In this document: in pieces, positions 55,446 through 64,000 of the stretch
Layout of the letters: the number at the start of each line of letters is the position of its first letter
Numbering within the stretch: position 1 is the first letter of the stretch
Assembly: GCA_034440575.1 (NCBI GenBank)
Contig: JAOTOL010001364.1
Location: 699,097-763,096, forward strand
Source of the DNA: Imbricaverruca yamaguchii
Taxonomy: Eukaryota; Arthropoda; Thecostraca; Neoverrucidae
Length of the DNA stretch: 64,000 nt
Reading direction: 5' to 3'
Translations under genes and position numbers: made by a program
The notes under the pieces: model-generated
The model's database searches: none
What the model saw: the letters and a program-made list of their open reading frames with translations, nothing else
What the model was told of the DNA's origin: nothing

Positions 55446-56039
55446 GCAGCGCGTTAATGCTTCGTCATGGCAAGGTAGCGGCGTCACGCACCTGCGTCTT
55501 GTGGAGGCGAAAATAGCGGCGCGGCGTACAGGTGTGCCCGCTGCGCCGCCTCGAATTTTCCGAAAATATGTGTCGTGCCAAACAATGGGTGGCGAAGGTG
55601 ACAATCCCAATGGCTTTGTCCGCCCCAGACGGCGGCAGGGCTGGGTTCGGCCGGTTGTCGCCGGTAGGCCTGTCAACCGACATGCCGGGAATTAAAGCTG
55701 TGAAGCTTGTGCCGAATGTTCCACTTACAGCTATCATTCAGTGGGGAATAAGTTTTCTTTTGTTCTTGGGGCAAGTCATGCCGATTCAGACAGGGACGCC
55801 AGAGTGGATCGCGGCAGGGGCGGCTGCACTCAGACGTCTATTGTTTTGGTGGTGTAGTAGCTCGTGCCAGCGACAATTCGTAGTCACTCACGCGGCTAAT
55901 TTTTGTCCGACGCAATATCGTTACTTGGGCTGTGGGCCGCTTCGGCTGCTCCGGTCATATTGCGCTCGCAACTCATGCGATCACAGAACAGCAGCAAGAA
56001 GCAATACCAAGCATCACATCATGAGCACCGTTTAAAATG

Positions 56040-56430
56040 CTTCATTTTGTTACAAAGTTGACATGGCATGCATGTCAATGAGGAGCATATGTAGTTAAGA
56101 ACGACACTCCTGATCAGAAGCCCACCAGTCGTCCCGATTGAACCATGGGATAGTTGTTCGAAGAAAACTGCTGAGAGAAGCCATCTGGAGAGATACTGCA
56201 TAACGTCTAGGTTCGTTAGCATATAAGGGACCCATTATGGAGACATGATGAAATGTCAGTGGTGATCGTCATCTGGCATACCCGAGTCTGTCGCCACATT
56301 AACTGATTAAATGAAATGTCAGTGGTGTCAGGTAACTGTGTCTGGCGGGTGTAAGTGTGTCCTATGCGAAGGCGACAGTGTCACCTCTCCTTGGCTACAC
56401 TTACGATGCGACGAACTCCATTTTTTTTTA
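56040..56430 (-). pseudogene. Group C LINE C-terminal fragment
   Basis: The minus strand has EVTLSRLRIGHTYTRQ (after joining two frames), the segment that precedes the zinc knuckle in group C. The plus strand at 56095 (taagaacgacactcc...gtcgtc) matches 58321 in the long copy. Heavily mutated. Confidence 0.55.
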
Positions 56431-56870
56431 ATTGCCCGCCACCCAAGATCAGGTGACCAGGAGCGCCCCCTCCCCTTACCCAACGACTGCAAGCACCTTA
56501 TGTTAACAACATAAAATAAACAGTAAAGTCGCGGCAATCCCAGCTAAGAGATGGAAAACAAATAAAATACACATACAAAGCATCAGGTATTAGAGCAGTA
56601 AGACCAATAATAAAGAATGCAGTTAGTAGTCATATCCAAAGGAGGCATAAGACTGACCCTGGATCCATCCCAACAAGAAATTAGGGTCTAAACTATAATG
56701 TTGGCAGCTGGTTTGTGGCCGGATGGTGGTGAGCACTCCTGATTTGTTTTTGTTTTTTAACTTTAGCTCCTCCCACAACTCCACCCAGCTAAGCATGAGC
56801 TTGTTGCTGGGTGGAATGTGTGAGGAACCAGTGGTTGGTGTTTTCAACTTTATATGTGGATAAGTGCAAA
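56431..56870. other. No recognisable feature
   Basis: Unique sequence with no motif recognised, lying between a group C fragment and a CA tract. Confidence 0.35.
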
Positions 56871-56879
56871 CACACACAT

Positions 56880-56941
<62 letters not shown>

Positions 56942-56947
56942 TCACAC
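56871..56947. repeat. (CA)n microsatellite
   Basis: About 35 CA units with early interruptions, at the 3' side of a LINE-F fragment. Confidence 0.95.
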
Positions 56948-57009
56948 ACAGCAACAAGTAGCTGCTAAGTATTTTAGTTTCTGCTTAAGAAGTATGTCTT
57001 AATGTAACT

Positions 57010-57890
57010 TTTTAGAACAGTCTTAGAATTTGGTATCTCTGAATGCAGAAAATGCTTTGCTATGATGGATTTCCAAAGATTGGGTCGAAAACATTCGATG
57101 GTGAAGAGACGATAATTTTTTTTGAATACCTATGGTGGAAGTGGTTTTGTAAACTTGTGGAATATGGGGAGTCAAACAACTCTGTGAAAAGGAGTCTGAT
57201 GGAATGAGGTAGCTGATGATGAATTAATTTTTGCATAATAAGCATCATTTGAAGGTTTGCTAGATCTTGGACCTTTAAAATTTTGTATTTCTTAAAGATA
57301 GGGTTTGCACTCTGGGGGGACATACACCCTCAATAATACGCATCATTCTTTTCTGAAGTAGCAATAATTTGTGTGTCTGATTAGCATAGTTTGCACCCCA
57401 AAGAAAACAGCAATAATTTATATATGGAAGAATTAATGCATTATTCAATTTTAGGAGGTGATTTTTCCCTAGGAGATATTTATTTTTGGATATCATTCCT
57501 ATGTTACGACTTATCATGTTTGAAATCCTGCTGATTTGGGATGCAAATTTCAAATTTTCATCTACGTATTCACCAAGGTATGTTACCGGATTCTAATGTA
57601 AAATAGAAATCCCATTAAATCCGATCTGGAGATCAATATCTGTTTTGTGATTGTTATATATCTGATATACAGTTTTGGATTCATTTAATGACAGAAAATT
57701 TGAATGTAGCCATTGCGATATTTTTGGCAAGGAATTGGGGATCTTGTGATGAAGCTCGGTACAGTCAGTGCTTTTGATTTAAAAAAATGGCAGTGTCATC
57801 AGCATATAGAAATATCTCTCATTCAACATGTAAATTTACAATATAATTTATATATACAATATAAATAGTAATGGGCCTAAAATTGAGCCT
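57010..57890 (-). pseudogene. LINE-F-type fragment (RT end)
   Basis: It begins inside the GSILGPLLFILYIN motif at ~57890, contains YADDTAIF at ~57792-57806, and after frameshifts the thumb (RNIGMISKNKYLL, ALILPYINYCCFLWGANY, LLQKRMMRII) to ~57060. The layout matches the end of the 47.3-49.5 kb copy, but the sequence is clearly a different subfamily. Confidence 0.82.
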
Positions 57891-57892
57891 CC

Positions 57893-58140
57893 ATGGTTCC
57901 AGACTTGGCTTGATGGGTCTCAATTTGTTCGCATGGGTCACGTCCAACATTGCTTTCCACTTGTAAAGGAAAAGAATGGACATCTGTCGGTGATTGTCCG
58001 TGACGGGGATTGGCAGTGACCGAGTGCGCGGGGTATGCGCTGCTCGCTTCGCCGCAGCATCCGCCAACTCGTTTCCAGAACTTCCCAGATGGCTATAGAG
58101 CCAACACAGGCCCACTCGTCCCACGAGGTGTAGAACAGTA
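57893..58140 (-). pseudogene. Group C LINE RNase H fragment
   Basis: The frame reads CWLYSHLGSSGNELADAAAKRAAHTPRTRSLPIP, matching WLPSHAGINELADAAAKRAA of the neighbouring copy. It is truncated at ~57893, where the LINE-F fragment starts, and at ~58140, where the next copy's 3' end lies. Confidence 0.8.
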
Positions 58141-58154
58141 GGACGGTTATTTGT

Positions 58155-61100
58155 TTGGCTATTTGGGTTTAGGGCGCCTCGACTACTGAGGTCATTTTGC
58201 GCCCATAACTCACGGCGTTATCAAAGGGCGTTTCTGAATGGCATCAGGATTCATATAGTGCGTGCGTACCTGGTCGTATTGCGCCACAAAATCTGAATGC
58301 AGTGTATATCAGCGAGGGGTATATATTGCTAAGAACGACACTTCAGACAAAAATTTCATCAGTCGTTCAGAATGGACGATATACGAGATATCAGATAGAA
58401 TATCGCGAAGGGAAGCCACCTAGTCGGATCCAAAATGACGTCTACACTCGTCAGTGTACCGAGGACACGAAAGTGAAACATGGCGAACTGTTAGTGACAT
58501 CTTGAGCACAATGGTTTGTCGCCACCACACAATAAATAACTGTGAGTGGCGTAAGTATGCCCTATACGGAGGCGGCAGAGTGGAAACTCTGTCTATGACT
58601 ACAGCAGGACGAGCTCCATTGTTTCAGCCGTTGTTTGACGCTTTGTAGTTTGCTTGTCGTCGTCGCGTCCCACATTGCTTGCCATTTGTCTAGAAGGAAG
58701 ATAGAAACCTCTCGGGAATGGTCCGCGGCAGGGAGTGGCAGTGATCGGGTGCACGGGGCACGTGCTGCTCGCTTCGCCGCTGCATCCGCCAACTCATTAA
58801 TTCCAGCGTGACTAGGGAGCCAACACAGTATCACCCGACGTTCAAGGCGTTGCAGACCGGTAAGACGGCTCAGAATGTCCTACAGAAGTGAATGGATAAA
58901 ACGTGTTCAGAGCCATAAGACTGCTCAGGGAGCCGGTGAATATATCATGTATATTATCATCAGACACCTCGATATTACACAGAGCTTTCGTAATAGCGAC
59001 AAGTTCCGACGAGTACACCGATGCATACGTCGGGATGTAAAACGAGCGGGTGACAGGGCCACAAGCAAAGGTGCTGCCGGCACAGTCCTCTGTTCGAGAG
59101 CCGTCAGTATATGTTGCCACCCATTTCTGGTACGCTTGAATGTGTTGGAGAGCCAGTGCGCAAAATGCTGCTGGAGGAACATCCGATTTTCTGATCATCG
59201 TGAGAGTTCCATCCACCTCCGGTGCGATCAGCTCCATGGAAGGGTCTCCAGGTCCTGGACTCTACAAATTCCCCGAAGTTTCACTTGACTTCCTCGCAGA
59301 AGCATTCGAATTCGCATACCAAACGGGGCTACACTTGCATTTCGACCCCTGAAGAAGGGCCGATAGTCGATGCGAACAGATATGCAAAAAAAAGATCGTT
59401 AGGAAACTGGCGAAGCTTGCAGGCGTATCGCATTCCCAGCCTTTCTCTGTGCAGACTCAGAGATGACTCGTGTGCTTCGACTGAGAGGCTCACGGTGGGC
59501 GACGTGCGAAGTGCTCCTGTCGTGATGCGGATAGCGGTATGATGAGCAGTGTTCAGTGTTCGCTTAGTGTAGTTGCGCGCTTCATCGTAGATAGTCCAGC
59601 TTAGCACGTATCAATGCACGATAAAGCACAAGAAAGGAATATCTGTCAGCTCCATAGCTAGTGCGAGAAATACATGTAAGTATGTTGAGCGATCGAAAAC
59701 ATTTGTTACGGAGTGCTTTAAAATGCTCCTTGTAGCTAAGCCGCGAATCAAAAGTCATTCCAAGAAACTTCCCCACAGGTGGCATCAGAATTTGGCTCCC
59801 ATACATCTTGAGAGAGATTTGTACAGTTACCCCGGCGACAGAAGTGCATTGCGTTTGTCTTTTGTGTTGAGAAACGGAATCCATTCACCGCACCCCACCT
59901 TTCTAGCTTCTTCACTGCTATTTGGAGACGTCTCGACATGGCAGACAACCTGGCTATGCTACACCAGATGGTAAAATCGTCTACGAAGATAGACCGACCA
60001 AGCTGGGGTGAGAATACGTCGCAAATGTCGTTTATCATTATGGCAAATAAGGCCACACCAAAAACATTTCCCTGTGGCACTCCGTTCTCCTGCACATGGC
60101 TTCTGGATAGCTCGTGGCCAACACGAGCACGGGAATGTCGGTTAGTCAGAACATTCAGCATAAGTATCCTTATTGATCCCCGGATACCGCAACTATGTAT
60201 TTTTGCAATAATACCTTGGCTCCAGGTCGTGACATCAGCTGCTTCTATGTCGAAAAACACAGCGTCGACGTGCCGTTTCTGCCTAAATACCACATGTACT
60301 CCTGTGTCCAGTGTTGAAATGTGGTCCATAGAACTCCAGTTCTTCCTAAAACCGCAGTACATCTGCAAAAAAATGGCATGCACTTCTGAAAACCACATTA
60401 ATCTGGTAGTTACCAGACGTTTCACTACCTTGTATGAACATGAGGCGAGGGCTATGGGGCGATAGTGTAGTGATTCTAGTCCAATTTTGCCAGGCTTCAA
60501 CACTGGTGTCACCAATGCTTCACGCCAGGCTACTGGGAAGTCGCCTTGTTGCCACAGCTGGCTAAAGATGTTGAGAAGTGTTTCGATTGCACATGGTGGG
60601 AAATGCTTCAACATTTCGTTATGAATGTTGTCCGGGCCCCCACATCCACTCCTGAGCTTCGCCACAGCCGAAGTCAGTTCGAACATCGCGAATGTTCTGT
60701 TATGCGATATGCTGTCAGTGGTGGCAAAGTCAATACAAGATATTTCGCAGCGCGACCTATGACGTAAGAATTGCAGATACCAATTGCCACCTTGGCTACG
60801 TTACGACAGAGATCAGGAAATTTCGTTCGCAACGTCCTTAGATTTCGTCACTTCTCTGTGACCCATGCGTAACACCGGGAGGGGAACGGACGAATACGGG
60901 CCTGCAATGTGTTTTATTCTGGATCATATCTGCATAGTTGGAGTATGCTTGCTTATTTTGCCCATATATTCTCGCCATGACAGCTGTTTTGCCGCCCGAA
61001 TAATGCGTCGCGCCAGGGCCCTGGCCCTCAGAAAGGCGAACATATTTACAGTCGTGCTGTTTTTACTGAATCTACGGTAAGCTCTTTTTTTGCGCGGATG

Positions 61101-61830
61101 GCGTTTTCGCATTCCTCCGTCCACCACGGGACGGGGGTACGCCGAGGGGCACCGGAGGTGCGAGGTATGCATGCGGGTGCATGCATGTAACTTGTTCGAT
61201 ACATTGTGTTTTTTCTTGTCCATCAGCTAAACAAGCCGTCTCTATTTGTGTTGTATATTCGGTTCAGTTTGCCTTGCGAATGATCCATAGACGCGGCCTT
61301 TGTCCAAGGACAGGACCATCACGGTACTTCAACCATACAGGAAAGTGATCACTTCCCATAAGATCAGTGTCTACAGACTATTTTAGATATTGGACAAGTT
61401 GGGGAATGAAGATGCTGAGATCTAACGCGGAAGTTTGTCCAGATGGCATGCTAAAGTGAGTTCTGGTGCCTGTGTATAAAATACAAAACGACGCCTCGTG
61501 TAAAAACTGCTCCATAAGATGTCCACACCCGTTTACAACTTCGCATTCCCAAACTGTGTGATGTGAACTAAAGTCGCCCAAACTTAAAAATGGTTCTGGG
61601 AGCTGAGCACAAAGAAGTTTAAGCTCAGTAAGTGGGAATGCAGTCCCGGGAGACAAGTAAATACTGCATAATGAAATGATTTGCCGACCGAAGTGCAACC
61701 TGGCAGCGACGGCTTGTAGGCGTGTATTCACGACCAGTGGCTGCGATGGAACACTATGAGGGATGCATACTTGCACTTCACCGTGGGCGATAGTGTCGGA
61801 TGCTACTTCCTTCCGGTGGAGGGTGATGGT
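58155..61830 (-). mobile_element. Group C LINE, nearly full ORF2, many breaks
   Basis: Runs from a 5'-truncated endonuclease at ~61830 to the 3' UTR (gttatgggcgcaaaatgacc) and end near 58155. The 5' junction touches the 3' end of another RNase-H LINE. Domains appear in full order but in at least seven frames. Confidence 0.88.
58250..61825 (-). pseudogene. Group C LINE ORF2 pseudogene (APE, RT, RNase H)
   Basis: Endonuclease: HGEVQVCI, FLSLGDFSSHHTVWE, HFSMPSGQTSALDLS (61.8-61.4 kb). Linker: AYRRFSKNSTTVN (61.06 kb). RT: AKLRSGCGGPDNIHNEML, EALVTPVLKPGKIG, HYRPIALASCSYKVVKRLV, FFDIEAADVTTWSQG, QENGVPQGNVFGVALF, IFVDDFTIW (60.65-59.97 kb). RT end: GKFLGMTFDSRLSYKEH (59.75 kb). RNase H: YTDGSRTEDCAGSTF (59.08 kb) and LADAAAKRAARAP (58.75 kb). 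Numerous frameshifts and stops. Confidence 0.87.
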
Positions 61831-61839
61831 GATGGATTG

Positions 61840-62635
61840 GAGTTTAGGGGCGCGTCGACATATTGGGTCATTTTGCGCCCATAACTGAATTGTACTCAAT
61901 CTACAGTGTTACCATCATAGCTTGATGTCCATCTTCATGGGTGGGGGTATATCACGTCAAGGAGAGCTTGTCGAATGAACATGTTGTTGCAAAGGATTGG
62001 CCTATTTTCAATCGACAGAGTATTACTTCTTCCCGGCGTTTGGTTCGGTAAGAGGACAGCCACTCTCCTAGTGTCGGTTTTAAAGCCATGAGCTTACTAC
62101 ACTTCGAATTCCAGGTTTGTTGCCATTCTGAATGTATACTTGACAATATAGTAGGGCATATATCTCTTGGAGGGATCCGTAGAAGGACCACACGGCCATT
62201 GCTAATGGCGAGTTTGGCGGTTATGTCAGCAGCTTCGCTTCCTGCGAGTCCAACATGGCTAGGAATCCAGCAGAACACGATATTTCTTCCGATGTCATAC
62301 AGGGATTTTACTACTTTGGTAATCCTCCGAACAAATCGGTTATACTGGTTAAAAGTGTTCAGTGCCAGAAGACTGCCCAGGGTGTCTGTGAAAACCACGT
62401 ACTTCATGGACCGGTCTTTCTGTATAAAATAGAGGGCTTGTAGAATGGCATACAGTTCTGGAGTAAAAAGAGAGGTTTGCATCGATAAACAAAAAGATCG
62501 AACACTGTTGACTTACGACTTACGTAAGTACACCCGACACCAGAGACCGGCTTTGAGCCGTCTGTGTAAATGCGCCAGACGTCGTGATTTTCATGTATCT
62601 TTTCCGATGCAAACATGCCGAGTTCCTCCGGGTTT
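61840..62635 (-). pseudogene. RNase H and 3' end of a second RNase-H LINE family
   Basis: The frames carry IYTDGSKPVSGVGCTYV (62.56 kb), LFTPELYAILQALYFIQ and VFTDTLGSLLALNTF (62.45-62.3 kb), then CWIPSHVGLAGSEAADITAKLA and LKPTLGEWLSSYRTKRREEV (62.2-62.0 kb). The 3' UTR (ttatgggcgcaaaatgaccc) ends at ~61840 in tcaccatcaccatcc-type repeats. Its right end abuts the LINE-A 5' leader at 62637. Confidence 0.82.
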
Positions 62636-62728
62636 CAACCTAGCGAGGCTGCCCAGCGCCATATTCTATTTAGGTGCCCCTGGTGGCTTTAGGCGCGTTC
62701 TCGTCGCTTCGATTTCTGATCTTTAGGC

Positions 62729-62887
62729 GCCCAGGTGGTCGCAGGCCACCAAGTAGCTGAGGCTTCCCCTACTATGAAGGTGGCTGGGATTTCTCGAGAG
62801 GGGAGTGTTCATAGTGAACAGAGGAGGGGTAGTTCTGGTAGGTCACAGGAGGGGAAGTGGCATGAGGTCAGGGGTGGAGGATTTAGA
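62729..62887 (+). repeat. Copy of an ORF1 segment inside the 5' UTR
   Basis: 159 bp that match 63482-63640 with a single mismatch (gtcacagg against gtcgcagg). The segment replaces a few bases of normal 5' UTR seen at 20265-20280. Confidence 0.95.
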
Positions 62888-63340
62888 TATTACAAGTGTG
62901 TAGATTTCATAAGTACATTAAACGACATTAATACTATCCTAACTTACTTTATTTATTTTTGTGGTGCAAAGTGTGTTTGGTGTTTAAGCTTAAGATATGG
63001 TTTAATTGGTACTAAGTTTGTGGTACTCATAAGCGCTGTGTGACTGTTCATTTTTCTGTCTAGCCATAAGTGATATCAAAAGGGATATTCGTATAGTTGT
63101 CTACTTGTCTAGAAGACAATTGCATTATACTTTATATTTGTTTATTTCAAAAGACAACAAAAAAGAAACAAACAATTGTTTAATAGTTTCTGCTTTGCGT
63201 GTTGGTATTCTTGAGGTATTTAGATAAACAACTGACAGTATAGGAGGCAGCGATTTATAGTGAATGATAGTTGGCTCTCTTGTCGGTTGTTTAGCGAGTT
63301 AATTTGAATCTAAATCTAGGCATAAGCTGCAGCCTGTAGG

Positions 63341-64000
63341 ATGGTTTCGACCAGAATGCAGGCACTAGAGGAAGAGATTAGGACCCTTAAGGCAGAGCTT
63401 TCCAAGCACAAGGCTCCCCTTGTGTCACAGGGTAGGGAAGAAAAAGCAACAAGAGGTTACTCCATAGCAGGGACATCTTATGCCCAGGTGGTCGCAGGCC
63501 ACCAAGTAGCTGAGGCTTCCCCTACTATGAAGGTGGCTGGGATTTCTCGAGAGGGGAGTGTTCATAGTGAACAGAGGAGGGGTAGTTCTGGTAGGTCGCA
63601 GGAGGGGAAGTGGCATGAGGTCAGGGGTGGAGGATTTAGAGACGCGAACCTAAGGAAAGGGCCAGTGAGTGGCAGGTGGTAGGTGGTAGGAGCGAGAAGA
63701 AGCCTGGTCTAACGGCCCAGCGGGCAGCCATATTTACATCAAATAGGTTCCAGGCATTGGAGGACTGGCCCCAGGATAGTAGTAGTAAGGAGTCAGTGCT
63801 GCTCGTCGGCGACTCTCGTGTGCGACATTTAGATCGGGTATTCTGTAAAGGTAGGAGGGACAGGAGGTGCATCATCAGGCCTGGTGCCAAGGTGAAGGAC
63901 CTGGTACCAGTGGTGGCACAGGTCACCAGTGATCGCCAGCTTAGCACAGTTATAGTGCAGGTAGGGGTAAATAAAATAGGTCCTGCTAGGAGTGAGGAGC
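63341..64000 (+). pseudogene. LINE-A ORF1, frameshifted, incomplete
   Basis: MVSTRMQALEEEIRTLKAEL opens the ORF. A one-base loss in a G-run (gtcagggg against gtcaggggg at 25.71 kb) shifts the frame, giving a stop at ~63680. The SGNH blocks follow in another frame (VGDSRVRHL, VQVGVN) up to the window edge. The same one-base loss is present in the copied segment at 62.88 kb, so it predates the copying. Confidence 0.85.

Larger units (their letters stand above)
53573..55890 (-). repeat. Segmental duplication, copy 2 (contains astacin gene)
   Basis: The inverted counterpart of 34494-36788. The two copies are about 17 kb apart and point toward each other. Confidence 0.88.
62637..64000 (+). mobile_element. 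LINE-A 5' end, running off the window
   Basis: The 5' leader aacctagcgaggctgcccag begins at 62637. The UTR matches 20201-20726 except that a 159-bp piece of ORF1 sits inside it. ORF1 starts at 63341. The element continues past 64000. Confidence 0.9.

Noticed and set aside
55532..56035. 167-codon plus-strand frame next to astacin copy 2
   Set aside because: No domain or start context. It overlaps the duplicated upstream flank, and the equivalent region near copy 1 is not open in the same way.

Overview
This is nuclear DNA from an invertebrate animal, most likely an arthropod (the choice of phylum is inference from the retroelement style). It carries LINE retrotransposons of several clades, dinucleotide microsatellites hundreds of bases long, minisatellites, and a secreted astacin metalloprotease of animal type. 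There are no operons, ribosome-binding sites or other prokaryotic signals. Apart from two astacin genes and two weak exon candidates, almost all recognisable sequence is mobile or satellite DNA.

Layout: 1-386 is a LINE-A 3' end. About 1.2-1.8 kb is a possible exon and a tandem duplication. 2.03-2.14 kb holds two perfect hairpins. 2.38-7.69 kb holds three unrelated minisatellites (52 bp x17, 35 bp x~103, 48 bp x7), whose giant open frames are artefacts. 8.5-10.8 kb is a dead LINE-A copy. 12.7-13.0 kb is a C-rich minisatellite. 13.17-16.03 kb is a DNA transposon with ~0.63 kb inverted termini and a broken transposase-like gene. 16.1-17.7 kb is an RNase-H LINE fragment ('group C') with an in-frame 24-bp minisatellite. 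18.0-19.6 kb holds an L1/Tx1-like 3' fragment and a LINE-A fragment. 20.2-29.5 kb is a long LINE-A copy interrupted in ORF1 by a complete LINE-B on the other strand. 29.67-31.4 kb is another LINE-A copy, tail to tail with the first. 31.4-62.6 kb is a mosaic of mostly minus-strand LINE debris with one Ty3/gypsy 3' end, in which two 97% identical, intronless astacin genes sit in inverted orientation. 62.6-64.0 kb is the 5' end of another LINE-A copy running off the window.

LINE-A and LINE-B are CR1-like: an SGNH/esterase-type ORF1, an APE endonuclease plus reverse transcriptase ORF2, and 8-bp repeats as 3' tails. LINE-B looks intact. In both families ORF1 ends with GGGAAAC directly before a UAG stop, in the register of a -1 ribosomal frameshift site, and ORF2 lies exactly in the -1 frame. 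This is the most interesting observation in the window: ORF2 is probably made as an ORF1-ORF2 fusion. The families also share a 5'-leader motif and a 3'-UTR motif.

Group C elements are of the I/R1 type: a gag-like ORF1 with zinc knuckles, then APE, RT, RNase H and a C-terminal zinc knuckle. All copies seen are broken. The two astacin genes are the only intact ordinary genes. Each encodes a 450-residue secreted protease (signal peptide, prodomain, astacin domain, EGF-like segment, CUB domain) with a conserved TATA-like box upstream.
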